A stretch of 21,371 bases of DNA from an uncultured Eubacteriales bacterium (GTDB lineage Bacteria; Bacillota; Clostridia; Oscillospirales; CAG-272), in contig URPL01000026.1 of NCBI GenBank assembly GCA_900549725.1, positions 1 through 21,371 on the forward strand. The letters are read 5' to 3'. Each line of letters opens with the position of its first letter. Position 1 is the stretch's first letter. The notes below the pieces were generated by a model. It had not been told where the DNA came from. It saw only the letters and a program-made list of their open reading frames with translations, and made no database searches. Below are positions 1 through 8,343 of the stretch, piece after piece. A program made the translations under genes and the position numbers.

Positions 1-220
1 ACCTTGCTTTCCGTGATAACCCTTGTGGGCAGGAAGTTCGTGGCGCACCTTCATCCGGCTGGGGCTTTCGCCCCCGATCAGGAATGTACCTGTTGAATGT
101 GTATTCTGTTTTCAAGGATCACGAGGAAACTTATTTTGTCCCTCAATAGGTAGCCAGCGAGAAGGCTCATTTATAGACCCCCTAAACGAAAAATTTTCAA
201 AAAATTTTTGGGAACGAAAA
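1..220. other. Non-coding left edge, possible outgoing leader
   Basis: I see no convincing gene here. Short open frames exist on both strands but lack a good ribosome binding site or any recognisable protein. Read on the minus strand, an AT-rich block (about 191-220) is followed by a possible promoter, then a leader containing TTGAAAACAGAATA (about 104-117) and a GGGGC-GAAA-GCCCC hairpin (about 61-75). The TTGAAAAC element resembles leader/spacer elements of Firmicutes rRNA operons and some mobile elements, but its target lies beyond the window edge, so this reading is inference. Confidence 0.4.
170..200 (-). promoter_or_regulatory. Possible sigma-A promoter reading out of the left edge
   Basis: On the minus strand TTGAAA (195-200) and TATAAA (170-175) are separated by 19 bases. 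The sequence upstream of the -35 is a run of A and T tracts that could act as an UP element. The spacing is longer than ideal and the target gene is outside the window. Confidence 0.35.
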
Positions 221-254
221 AAGCCGCTGATTTCATAGTGAAAACCAGCGGCTT
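221..254 (-). terminator. Second intrinsic terminator downstream of ppdK
   Basis: A 9-bp stem (AAGCCGCTG, 221-229, with CAGCGGCTT, 246-254) is followed on the minus strand by a run of about six U residues. It lies about 40 bases beyond the first terminator, so it probably backs it up. It also insulates the possible leftward promoter further left. Confidence 0.7.
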
Positions 255-292
255 GATTTGCGGTGTGTTCAGCTGAATATGGGCAAAAAATA

Positions 293-326
293 ACGGTCAC
301 ACAATCCAAACGGACTGTGTGACCGT
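293..326 (-). terminator. Intrinsic terminator of ppdK
   Basis: A perfect 11-bp stem (ACGGTCACACA, 293-303, with TGTGTGACCGT, 316-326) and a 12-base loop are followed on the minus strand by a U-rich tract (complement of the A run at about 285-292). It starts about 40 bases after the ppdK stop codon. Confidence 0.85.
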
Positions 327-368
327 ATTTATATCAGTTGTTTTGCCTACGCTACCAGCGTCACCTTT

Positions 369-3002
369 TTATTGGCGCTGTTCGCGGATGGCAGCCTGTG
401 CTGCTGCGAGTCTTGCGATCGGCACACGGAACGGGGAGCAGGACACATAGTCAAGACCGATCTTGTGGCAGAATTCCACGGAAGACGGGTCGCCGCCGTG
501 CTCGCCGCAGATACCGCAATGCAGATCCGGACGGGTCTTGCGGCCGAGGGTGACAGCCATTTCCATGAGCTTGCCGACACCGACCTGGTCCAGCTTTGCG
601 AACGGGTCGTTCTCAAAGATCTTTGCATCATAGTATGCGTTTAGGAACTTGCCGGCATCGTCGCGGCTGAAGCCGTAGGTCATCTGCGTGAGGTCGTTGG
701 TGCCGAAGCAGAAGAATTCGGCGTCCTCTGCGATGACATCTGCAGTCAGGGCAGCGCGCGGAATTTCGATCATGGTGCCGACTTCATAGTGCAGATCAAC
801 GCCTGCAGCGGCGATTTCCGCATCAGCAGTTGCAACAACGATCTTCTTGACGAATTTCAGCTCCTTGTCGTCGCCGATGAGCGGGATCATAATCTCGGGA
901 ACGATCTTCCAGTCGGGATGCTTCTTCTGAACATTGATCGCAGCACGGATGACAGCCTTGGTCTGCATCTTTGCGATTTCCGGATAGGTGACAGCCAGAC
1001 GGCAGCCGCGGTGGCCCATCATCGGATTGAATTCATGCAGAGAAGAGATGAGCGTTTTGATTTCTTCAACGGTCTTGCTCTTCTTGTCTGCCAAAGCCTT
1101 GATGTCTGCTTCCTCGGTGGGAACAAACTCATGCAGCGGGGGATCCAGGAAGCGGATGGTAACAGGGTTGCCCTCCAGCGCTTCATAGAGCTTTTCAAAG
1201 TCACCCTGCTGATACGGCATGATCTTATCAAGCGCTTCTTCTCTTTCTTCGACGGTGTCGGAGCAGATCATTTCGCGGAATGCGGCAATGCGATCCGGCT
1301 CGAAGAACATGTGCTCGGTGCGGCAAAGTCCGATGCCCTCTGCGCCCAGCTCTTTTGCTTTCTTTGCATCCGTCGGGGTGTCGGCATTCGTTCTGACACC
1401 GAGCTTGCGATATTTGTCCGCCCATGCCATAACGCGGCCGAAGTCGCCGCTGATGGAAGCGTCAACGGTTTCAATGATACCGTCATAGATGTTACCGGTG
1501 GAACCGTCGATGGAGATCCAGTCGCCCTCATGGAAGGTCTTGCCTGCCAGGGTGAACTTTTTGTTTGCCTCATCCATTGCGATGTCGCCGCAGCCGGAGA
1601 CACAGCAGGTGCCCATGCCGCGTGCAACAACGGCAGCGTGAGAGGTCATACCGCCGCGCACGGTCAGAATGCCCTGAGAAGCCTTCATGCCGGTGATATC
1701 TTCGGGAGAGGTCTCAAGACGGACAAGAACAACCTTTTCGCCTCTTGCCTTCCAGTTTTCCGCATCTTCTGCGGAGAAGACGACCTTACCGCAAGCGGCA
1801 CCGGGGGATGCGCCAAGCCCTCTGCCAAGCGGCTTTGCAGCCTTGAGAGCCTTTGCGTCGAACTGCGGGTGCAGCAGGGTGTCGAGGTTTCTCGGGTCGA
1901 TCATCAGAACGGCTTCCTGCTCGCTTCTCATGCCTTCATCCACCAGATCGCATGCGATCTTCAGAGCAGCCTGAGCGGTTCTCTTGCCGTTACGGGTCTG
2001 CAGCATATACAGCTTGCCGTGCTCGACGGTGAACTCCATATCCTGCATATCGCGGTAGTGATTTTCAAGTGTCTTGCAGACTTCCTTGAACTGCGCGAAT
2101 GCTTCGGGGAATTTGGTTTCCATCTCGGAGATGTGCATCGGGGTGCGGACACCTGCAACGACGTCTTCGCCCTGTGCATTGGTCAGAAATTCGCCGAACA
2201 GACCGTTTGCGCCGGTAGCCGGGTCACGGGTAAAGGCAACGCCTGTGCCGCAATCGTCGCCCATGTTGCCGAATGCCATCATCTGCACATTGACTGCGGT
2301 GCCCCAGCTGTACGGGATATCGTTGTCGCGGCGATAGACATTTGCGCGGGGGTTGTCCCAGGAGCGGAACACGGCTTTGATTGCTGCGAAGAGCTGCTCC
2401 TTCGGATCATTCGGGAAGTCTTCGCCCAGCTGCGCCTTGTATTCGGCTTTAAACTGGTTTGCAAGCTTTTTGAGGTCGTTTGCGTCGAGCTCAACATCGA
2501 ACTTCACGCCCTTTTCTTCCTTCATCTTGTCGATGAGGGTTTCAAAGTACTTCTTGCCGACCTCCATAACGACATCGGAGAACATCTGGATAAATCTGCG
2601 GTAGCAGTCCCATGCCCAACGGGGATTGTTGGACTTTTCTGCGATGACATTGACGACCTCTTCATTCAGACCGAGGTTCAGAATGGTATCCATCATGCCC
2701 GGCATGGAGGCTCTTGCACCGGAACGGACGGAAACGAGAAGGGGATTCTCATGATCGCCGAATTTCTTGCCGGTGATCTGCTCCATCTTTTCAATGTAGG
2801 AAAGAATTTCTGCCTGAATCTCGTCGTTGATCTTTTTGCCGTCCTCATAGTACTGCGTGCAGGCTTCGGTGGTAATGGTGAAGCCCTGGGGAACCGGCAG
2901 ACCGATGTTGGTCATTTCGGCGAGGTTCGCGCCTTTTCCGCCGAGAAGTTCACGCATGTTTGCGTTGCCTTCGCTGAAAAGGTACACGTACTTTTTGCTC
3001 AT
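369..3002 (-). CDS. ppdK: Pyruvate, phosphate dikinase
   Basis: This 877-residue cytosolic enzyme interconverts pyruvate + ATP + phosphate with PEP + AMP + pyrophosphate. In anaerobic Clostridia it can run either towards ATP in glycolysis or towards PEP. The N-terminal ATP-grasp region shows GGKGANLAEM at residues 21-30. The swivelling phosphohistidine domain has GGMTSHAAVVARGMGTCCV with the catalytic His at 455, the same number I recall for the Clostridium symbiosum enzyme. The C-terminal TIM barrel has GIGLCRTEHMFF and the HCGICGEHGG motif with the proton-donor Cys at about 832. The start is the ATG at 3002, because GGAGG lies 10 bases upstream; the open frame continues 27 codons further without a site. 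Length fits the bacterial family. No PPDK regulatory protein gene is adjacent. It has its own promoter and two terminators, so it is probably monocistronic. Confidence 0.97.
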   Translation of the reverse strand: MSKKYVYLFSEGNANMRELLGGKGANLAEMTNIGLPVPQGFTITTEACTQYYEDGKKINDEIQAEILSYIEKMEQITGKKFGDHENPLLVSVRSGARASMPGMMDTILNLGLNEEVVNVIAEKSNNPRWAWDCYRRFIQMFSDVVMEVGKKYFETLIDKMKEEKGVKFDVELDANDLKKLANQFKAEYKAQLGEDFPNDPKEQLFAAIKAVFRSWDNPRANVYRRDNDIPYSWGTAVNVQMMAFGNMGDDCGTGVAFTRDPATGANGLFGEFLTNAQGEDVVAGVRTPMHISEMETKFPEAFAQFKEVCKTLENHYRDMQDMEFTVEHGKLYMLQTRNGKRTAQAALKIACDLVDEGMRSEQEAVLMIDPRNLDTLLHPQFDAKALKAAKPLGRGLGASPGAACGKVVFSAEDAENWKARGEKVVLVRLETSPEDITGMKASQGILTVRGGMTSHAAVVARGMGTCCVSGCGDIAMDEANKKFTLAGKTFHEGDWISIDGSTGNIYDGIIETVDASISGDFGRVMAWADKYRKLGVRTNADTPTDAKKAKELGAEGIGLCRTEHMFFEPDRIAAFREMICSDTVEEREEALDKIMPYQQGDFEKLYEALEGNPVTIRFLDPPLHEFVPTEEADIKALADKKSKTVEEIKTLISSLHEFNPMMGHRGCRLAVTYPEIAKMQTKAVIRAAINVQKKHPDWKIVPEIMIPLIGDDKELKFVKKIVVATADAEIAAAGVDLHYEVGTMIEIPRAALTADVIAEDAEFFCFGTNDLTQMTYGFSRDDAGKFLNAYYDAKIFENDPFAKLDQVGVGKLMEMAVTLGRKTRPDLHCGICGEHGGDPSSVEFCHKIGLDYVSCSPFRVPIARLAAAQAAIREQRQ

Positions 3003-3082
3003 GTTTTCATATCCTCCGATTTCAAAATTGTTTGCTGTGGAGAGCCCCGCAGCATCTGAGCCGCTTCGGGGCATCGTTTCCA

Positions 3083-3111
3083 ATTATACCATACGCCCTG
3101 CGGCTTGACAA
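3083..3111 (-). promoter_or_regulatory. ppdK promoter
   Basis: On the minus strand TTGTCA (3106-3111) and TATAAT (3083-3088) are separated by 17 bases. The resulting leader of about 75 bases contains a GCCCCG/CGGGGC stem (about 3043-3072) ahead of the GGAGG site. I recognise no known riboswitch in it. Confidence 0.8.
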
Positions 3112-3223
3112 GGTTTTTGCCTGATTTTTTCGCATTTTTTTCGTTTTTTCCGCCCCGCTTTGCATCTTTTGCCTCCTTTGCACGAAAATATACGGGCAGA
3201 GCGGGGCAAAATCGGAAAAAGCC

Positions 3224-3252
3224 TTGTGCTTTTGCGGAATTTATGGTAAAAT
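3224..3252 (+). promoter_or_regulatory. Promoter of the YfhO-like gene
   Basis: TTGTGC (3224-3229) and TAAAAT (3247-3252) are separated by 17 bases on the plus strand. The start codon lies about 65 bases downstream. This promoter diverges from that of ppdK, with about 110 bases between the -35 boxes. Confidence 0.65.
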
Positions 3253-3317
3253 TTCTTTGTATCCGATGCTCGACGGGCGCGGCGACACGAAACAAAATTA
3301 AAGAGGAAACGTTGTTT

Positions 3318-6300
3318 ATGAAAGAGAAGCTGCGGCAGGGAATTGCCCGATTCCGCTCCAATGAATATCTGTATCTGATTCTGGCTTTTTTGATTCCGGT
3401 CACGGTGATGTATGTGATTTATGTGTTCATGTCCGTCTGGCCGTTCGGAAAATATTCCTGCATGGCGCTTGATCTCAACGGGCAGTATGTCTATTATTTT
3501 GAGAAGCTGCGCGATGTGCTGACGCAGGGCGGCTCGCTGCTTTATTCCTGGGAACGCTCGCTCGGCGGCGAATTTATGGGCATTTTCGCATATTACCTGG
3601 CAAGCCCGCTTTCCTGGATCGTCTGCCTGTTTCCCAAGGCAATGATGACGGAGGCGATTTTGTGCCTGCTGCTGCTCAAAATGGGGCTTTGCGGGCTGTG
3701 CTTTGGGCTGTATCTGCACCATCGCCGACCCGGCAGCCGCTACGGCGTTGTGCTGTTCTCTGTTTTGTATGCCATGAGCGCATACGGCGTAATCCAAAGC
3801 ATGAACACCATGTGGATCGATGCGATGTATCTTTTGCCGCTGCTTGCCATGAGCCTTGAGCGGCTGGCGGATGGCGGGCGCTTTCGCATGTTCACCGTCG
3901 TTTTGGCGCTGACGCTGCTCTCCAACTTCTATATCGGCTATATGATGGCGATTTTCAGCGTACTCTATTATCTTTGCTATTATTTCTCCCGCCATTCGCT
4001 GCGGCGGCTCGGGCGCTTTGCCGGGTGCTCTCTTAAAGCGCTGTGGGGCGGCATTTTGGCGGTGATGCTGAGCGCGGTGATTCTCCTGCCCGCCTGGTAT
4101 TCTCTGGGTTTCGGCAAAACCGATTTTCAGACGACCGATTATTCCTTCTTCCAGCGCTTTGATTTTCTTGATTTCTTTGCAAAGCTTTTGCCCGGCTCCT
4201 ATGATACCGTGCGGCCGGAGGGGCTCCCCGTGGTCTATTGCGGCATGCTGGCGCTTTTGCTTTTGCCGGTCTATTTCTTTTTGCCGGATGTCAAGCCGCG
4301 CCGCAAGATAGCGGCGGGAGTTTTGCTGGTGCTTTTGATCATGAGCATGAATATGTCCACGGCGGATATTTTCTGGCACGGCATGTCAAAGCCGAACTGG
4401 CTTACATATCGATACAGCTTTGCATTTTCCTTTGTGATGCTTGTGCTGGCATGGGAGGCGTTCCGCCGCTCGGCGACGGTGCGCTATCGGCAGATTCTTT
4501 CCGTCGGCTTTGCGCTTGTGTGCATGATCGTGGTTTTGCAGAAATTCGATTACGAATATCTTTCGGATTATTTTTGCATTTGGATCAGTCTCGGCGCGCT
4601 CGGCTTGATTTTGGCAAGCTATTATTTCGTGAAAAACCGTGCTGCGGCAAAGCGTGCGGGCGTGATCTCCCTCGGCGTTGTGATCGTGCTTGAAATGTTT
4701 GCCGCAGGGCTTTGCAATCTTTCCGATTTGGATGATGATGTGCGCTTCGGAAAGCGGGACGCCTACGTGAGTTTTATGCGCCGCGTGCGCGCCGTGACCG
4801 ATCAGATCAACGAAAATGACGGGAGCCTGTTCCGCATGGAAAAAACGCTGCACCGCAAGGTGAACGACCCGCTGGCGCTTGACATGAAAGGAATTTCCCA
4901 TTCCACCTCCACGCTCAACGCCGCCGTGATTAAGCTGCTGCAGCAAATGGGATATTCCTCCCGCTCTCATTGGTCGAAATATATGGGCGGCAACCCCGTA
5001 GGTGATTCGCTGCTCGGCATCAAATATATCATTGAAGAGCAGAAAACGGACGGCAGCTTTACGGATCATGAGCCGGAGGAAAGGCTCTATCATGCCGCCT
5101 ATGAAACCGAAAACGATCTTATCGCCTATGAGAACCCGTATGCGCTCGGCATTTTGTATACGGCGGCATCGGATGTGCTGGGCGTGGACTTCGAAGAATA
5201 TACCACCCCGTTTGAGCGGCTGAATGCGCTTGTGACGGCAATGCTCGGCGAAGAGGAGACCGTACAGCTGTTCCGCATGGTGAATACCGAAAGCACCTAT
5301 GAGGGCTGCTCGACAAGCTTTGCCTCGGGCCATAAAAAATTCGCCAAGACCAATGCAGACGGGAATGCCACGGTGACCCTTTCCGCGCGCGCCATGACCC
5401 CGGGCGAATATTTTCTCTATATTCCGTCGGACTACCCGCGCGAGGTCGACCTGACGCTAAACGGCGCGGCATTCGGCACCTATTTCGGCAATGAAACGCG
5501 CTGCATTTTGGATCTCGGCACCTATGAGTCCGGTCAGGATCTGATTTTGCAGATGAAGCTGAAGGAGGACACGCTGTATCTGCGCAACAACACGGAATAT
5601 ATCTATTATCTGGACGAGGCGCTGTTCAACAATGTTATGCTGCGATTGGCGAAGGGCAATGTCAATATCGCCTCGTTTGACGACACGCATATTGCGGGAA
5701 CCTTTGAAAGCGATGCCTCCGAGGGGCTTTTGTTTACCACGATTCCGTATGATGCCGGCTGGCGGATTCAAATCGACGGCAAAACCGTCGCACCCGTGAA
5801 AACGCTGGATTCGCTGCTTGCCGTGGATATTACGGCGCTTTCCGAGGGAGAGCATACGATCACAATGCGCTATCTGCCGGATTGCCTGCTCATCGGCGCG
5901 GGTATTTCGCTGCTCGGCGTGCTGCTGTTTGTGCTGACATGTGTGCTTGCATCTCTTTACAGGCGCCGGAAAGCGGCGCGCGCGGCTGCGCCGCAAAGCA
6001 CGGAACAGCAGGGCGAAACGGAGCAGGCGGAGGGGCCGCAGGCTTTGGCTGCTCCGCCGACGGAGGAGGATACCGCAAAGGAAGAACCGCCGACCGCAGC
6101 GCCGCAGGAGGAAGCGGGCGACGAAGCCGCAGCCGATGATGCGCCGCGGCAGACGGAGGAGAATGCCGCGCCGCCCGAAGCGGACACCGCACCGAACGCA
6201 CTGCAAACAGGGGATTCGGAGCCCGCAGAGGAGGAGATGGCCGAAGCGGTGAGCCTTGCGCAGCTTGCAAAAATTGCAGCCGAGCGGGAAGAGGCACCGT

Positions 6301-6395
6301 CTGCGGAAAACGACACGGCGGAAAACGTTGCTTCGGAGGGTGCGCCGTCCTCTCAAAAATCCGCAAAAAAGAAAAAGCACAAAAAGAAGAAATAA
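3318..6395 (+). CDS. YfhO-family multi-pass membrane protein with charged C-terminal tail
   Basis: This 1025-residue protein belongs to the YfhO family (Pfam PF09586), GT-C-like integral membrane proteins. In Bacillus subtilis YfhO is linked to glycosylation of cell-envelope polymers such as lipoteichoic acid, working with GtrA-like and CsbB-like partners. The N-terminal half carries about a dozen hydrophobic segments, beginning at residues 17-40 and continuing to about 475. An extracytoplasmic region follows, ending in a beta-rich part around residues 700-850. A last membrane segment (about 855-880) closes with a YRRRK stop-transfer motif. Unusually, about 140 residues follow: Ala/Glu/Pro-rich, strongly acidic, then a terminal KKKKHKKKK. 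The start is the ATG at 3318, with AGAGGA about 11 bases upstream; a longer frame exists but overlaps the promoter. No glycosyltransferase or flippase gene is adjacent. The family call is firm; substrate is unknown. Confidence 0.88.
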   Translation: MKEKLRQGIARFRSNEYLYLILAFLIPVTVMYVIYVFMSVWPFGKYSCMALDLNGQYVYYFEKLRDVLTQGGSLLYSWERSLGGEFMGIFAYYLASPLSWIVCLFPKAMMTEAILCLLLLKMGLCGLCFGLYLHHRRPGSRYGVVLFSVLYAMSAYGVIQSMNTMWIDAMYLLPLLAMSLERLADGGRFRMFTVVLALTLLSNFYIGYMMAIFSVLYYLCYYFSRHSLRRLGRFAGCSLKALWGGILAVMLSAVILLPAWYSLGFGKTDFQTTDYSFFQRFDFLDFFAKLLPGSYDTVRPEGLPVVYCGMLALLLLPVYFFLPDVKPRRKIAAGVLLVLLIMSMNMSTADIFWHGMSKPNWLTYRYSFAFSFVMLVLAWEAFRRSATVRYRQILSVGFALVCMIVVLQKFDYEYLSDYFCIWISLGALGLILASYYFVKNRAAAKRAGVISLGVVIVLEMFAAGLCNLSDLDDDVRFGKRDAYVSFMRRVRAVTDQINENDGSLFRMEKTLHRKVNDPLALDMKGISHSTSTLNAAVIKLLQQMGYSSRSHWSKYMGGNPVGDSLLGIKYIIEEQKTDGSFTDHEPEERLYHAAYETENDLIAYENPYALGILYTAASDVLGVDFEEYTTPFERLNALVTAMLGEEETVQLFRMVNTESTYEGCSTSFASGHKKFAKTNADGNATVTLSARAMTPGEYFLYIPSDYPREVDLTLNGAAFGTYFGNETRCILDLGTYESGQDLILQMKLKEDTLYLRNNTEYIYYLDEALFNNVMLRLAKGNVNIASFDDTHIAGTFESDASEGLLFTTIPYDAGWRIQIDGKTVAPVKTLDSLLAVDITALSEGEHTITMRYLPDCLLIGAGISLLGVLLFVLTCVLASLYRRRKAARAAAPQSTEQQGETEQAEGPQALAAPPTEEDTAKEEPPTAAPQEEAGDEAAADDAPRQTEENAAPPEADTAPNALQTGDSEPAEEEMAEAVSLAQLAKIAAEREEAPSAENDTAENVASEGAPSSQKSAKKKKHKKKK

Positions 6396-6420
6396 GAAAA
6401 ATAAAAGAAGAAACGAACAC

Positions 6421-6444
6421 CGCCCGCCGAACTTTCGGCGGGCG
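6421..6444. terminator. Bidirectional terminator between convergent genes
   Basis: A perfect 10-bp stem (CGCCCGCCGA, 6421-6430, with TCGGCGGGCG, 6435-6444) has a 4-base loop. On the plus strand GCGGGCTTGTTTTT follows and would end the YfhO-like transcript. On the minus strand a U-rich tract follows and would end the oadB operon transcript. Confidence 0.8.
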
Positions 6445-6464
6445 GCGGGCTTGTTTTTCCATGG

Positions 6465-6977
6465 TTACAAAAGTTCTTTTTCGCGGAGAATTCCGCGATA
6501 GGGTCCGTCTTTGCGAGTCCCGACGGGGCGAAAGCCCTGCGCCTCGTAATATTTTGTCAGGCGGGGATTCTCCCGGGCGCTGTCAAGCCGGAGAAAACGC
6601 TTTCCGTGGGAACGGGCATATTTCTGCGCATGGAGCAAAAAGCATGCGCCTGCCCCGGGTACCGAAACCGCGCCGACAAAATTGTGAAGATACAGCGCGG
6701 GGGTTCGGTCCTGCCAGGCCGGATCCTCTTCGGTTAAGACGGCGGCGCAGCAGACGGCGCCGCTCTCTTTTTGAAGCAGCACGAAAAGGGTTCCCGCTTT
6801 GGCCTGCGCCGCATAATAGCTCGGCGGATATGCCGCTTCATAGCCGGTTGTATTCCATTGCCGGATCCCGCATGCGTCCATCCAGCGAATGCGCTGCGAG
6901 ATCAGGGAGAGCACCGCGGGCACCTCTTTTGCATGTGCCCTGCGAAAGAGAAAGCTGCTGTGCGGCGCGGTATTCAT
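6465..6977 (-). CDS. GNAT-family N-acetyltransferase
   Basis: This 170-residue protein has the GCN5-related acetyltransferase fold and would transfer an acetyl group from acetyl-CoA to an unknown amine. The acetyl-CoA loop of motif A is visible as VSVPGAGACFLL (about residues 104-115), followed by the helix HAQKYARSHG. The downstream strand is FLRLDSARENPRL, and the typical C-terminal YYEAQGFRPVG lies near residue 145. The start ATG at 6977 overlaps the stop of the upstream OadG-like gene as ATGA, and GGAG lies 8 bases before it, so translation is probably coupled. It is the last gene of the oadB transcript and ends just before the shared terminator. The substrate cannot be inferred; it may be a passenger rather than a partner of the membrane subunits. 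Confidence 0.85.
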   Translation of the reverse strand: MNTAPHSSFLFRRAHAKEVPAVLSLISQRIRWMDACGIRQWNTTGYEAAYPPSYYAAQAKAGTLFVLLQKESGAVCCAAVLTEEDPAWQDRTPALYLHNFVGAVSVPGAGACFLLHAQKYARSHGKRFLRLDSARENPRLTKYYEAQGFRPVGTRKDGPYRGILREKELL

Positions 6978-7108
6978 TTTTTCTGCTCCGTGAATTTACC
7001 GAGCAGCCATGTGCAAAGCATAATCACCAGGACGACGGCAAAAATGCCGATCATTCCCTTGAGCATATAGGGCAGAGAAGCGAGCATTGCCTCAACATTG
7101 AATTGCAT
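6974..7108 (-). CDS. Small OadG-like membrane subunit, 44 residues
   Basis: A short gene that standard length cut-offs miss. It encodes 44 residues: an amphipathic N-terminus (MQFNVEAMLASLPYMLKG), one hydrophobic helix at about residues 19-37 (IGIFAVVLVIMLCTWLLG), and a short charged end (EQKK). This matches the layout of small gamma-like subunits (OadG-related) that accompany OadB-type beta subunits, where the single helix anchors the complex. It lacks the long Pro/Ala-rich cytoplasmic domain and zinc-binding His residues of classical OadG. It begins 15 bases after the oadB stop, with AAGGAG 8 bases before the ATG, and its TGA overlaps the ATG of the acetyltransferase gene. Coding status rests on the ribosome binding site, the tight spacing on both sides and the protein character. 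The OadG assignment rests on context and topology. Confidence 0.82.
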   Translation of the reverse strand: MQFNVEAMLASLPYMLKGMIGIFAVVLVIMLCTWLLGKFTEQKK

Positions 7109-7123
7109 GGTTTTTCTCCTTTC

Positions 7124-8296
7124 TCAGCGTGCGATCATGTTCAGAATCATGCCGCCCGCAATGACAGAGGCGATTTGCCCCGAGACATTGACGCCGACCG
7201 CATGCATGAGCAAAAAGTTCTGATTATCCTCCGCAAGCCCCATCTTATGCACTACGCGCGCAGACATGGGGAAGGCGGAAATGCCGGCGGCGCCGATCAT
7301 GGGGTTGATCTTTTTATCCCCCGGCAGGAACAGATTCAAAAGTTTTGCAAAAAGAACGCCGCCCGCCGTATCGAAAATAAAGGCGATAAGGCCGAGCCCG
7401 ATGATCACAAGCGTTTCCACGGTGAGGAAATATTCCGCCTGGAGCTTTGTGGCAATGGTGAGACCGAGAAACAGAGTGATGAGGTTGGCAAGCACCTTTT
7501 GCGCCGTTTCGGAAAGCGCATCCAGAACGCCGCATTCGCGCACAAGATTGCCGAACATCAAAAAGCCGATCAATGCAACGCTGCGCGGGGAGACAATACC
7601 CGTGATTGCGGTGATGATGATGGGGAAGAGAATTTTTGTCGTTTTGGAAACTTCCTTTTGCTTATACTGCATACGGATGCGGCGCTCGTTTTTTGTTGTG
7701 AGCAGCTTGATCACGGGCGGCTGCACCAGGGGGACAAGCGCCATATACGAATATGCGGCGACCATGATCGCGCCGATATATTTGGAATTGAAATAGTTCG
7801 CAACGAAAATGGAGGTCGGGCCGTCGGCTGCGCCGATGATACCGATGGAGGCTGCATCCTTGAGATCAAAACCGAGCAGGGAGGCAAGGCTCAGCGTGAA
7901 GAAAATGCCGAACTGCGCGGCAGCGCCGAAAATCATGAGCTTTGGATTGGTGAGCAGCGGGGTGAAATCGATCATGGCGCCGATGCCGACAAAAAGCAGC
8001 AGCGGGAACAGCTCGTTTGCAATGCCGGCGTCAAACAGCACGCTCAGCGGTCCCTCTTCCGCGCCGGTTTCATAAAACTGCGTGATTGCGCCGGAAAAGG
8101 GCAGGTTGACCAAAATTGCGCCGAACCCCATGGGCAGCAAAAGAGAGGGCTCCATATTTTTTTTAATGGCTAGAAAGATCAGAAGGCCGCCGAGGCACCA
8201 CATAACAACCTGCTGCCAGGTGATGTTTGTGCAGTTTGAAAACAGCTCTTTGATCTGCCCGGCAAAACTGCCGAGGGGTTGCAGTATTGTTTCCAT
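7124..8296 (-). CDS. oadB: OadB-family membrane subunit (Na+-translocating decarboxylase beta subunit type)
   Basis: This 390-residue integral membrane protein is of the OadB/GcdB/MmdB family (Pfam PF03977). In classical complexes it decarboxylates carboxybiotin and exports Na+. The signature GAADGPTSIFVANY is present, with the key Asp (Asp203 type in Klebsiella OadB) at residue 158. The ending HAVGVNVSGQIASVIAGG is also conserved. Hydrophobic segments run through the whole length, including residues 28-60, 92-140, 150-190 and 215-390. The start ATG at 8296 has AAGGAG about 7 bases upstream. It is followed by the 44-residue OadG-like gene. No carboxyltransferase alpha subunit, biotin carrier or CoA-decarboxylase gene is within the window, so the subunit is either an orphan or served from elsewhere. 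Its leader resembles a manganese riboswitch, which is unexpected for a biotin-dependent pump. Family call firm; function in this setting uncertain. Confidence 0.93.
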   Translation of the reverse strand: METILQPLGSFAGQIKELFSNCTNITWQQVVMWCLGGLLIFLAIKKNMEPSLLLPMGFGAILVNLPFSGAITQFYETGAEEGPLSVLFDAGIANELFPLLLFVGIGAMIDFTPLLTNPKLMIFGAAAQFGIFFTLSLASLLGFDLKDAASIGIIGAADGPTSIFVANYFNSKYIGAIMVAAYSYMALVPLVQPPVIKLLTTKNERRIRMQYKQKEVSKTTKILFPIIITAITGIVSPRSVALIGFLMFGNLVRECGVLDALSETAQKVLANLITLFLGLTIATKLQAEYFLTVETLVIIGLGLIAFIFDTAGGVLFAKLLNLFLPGDKKINPMIGAAGISAFPMSARVVHKMGLAEDNQNFLLMHAVGVNVSGQIASVIAGGMILNMIAR

Positions 8297-8343
8297 AAAT
8301 GCTCCTTGTTTTTTCGGAAGGGGAGAAAGCTTTTCAAAATGCG

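Noticed and set aside
23..309. 71- and 65-residue open frames at the left edge
   Set aside because: They overlap the terminator hairpins and possible promoter on opposite strands, lack ribosome binding sites and resemble no family I know.
789..3059. 756-residue open frame on the plus strand
   Set aside because: It is the antisense shadow of ppdK. The GC-rich third positions of the real gene keep the opposite frame open; the product has no recognisable domain and no ribosome binding site.
6461..8173. 570-residue open frame on the plus strand
   Set aside because: Runs opposite the GNAT, OadG-like and OadB genes, starts within the intergenic terminator region and has an amino-acid composition typical of a shadow.
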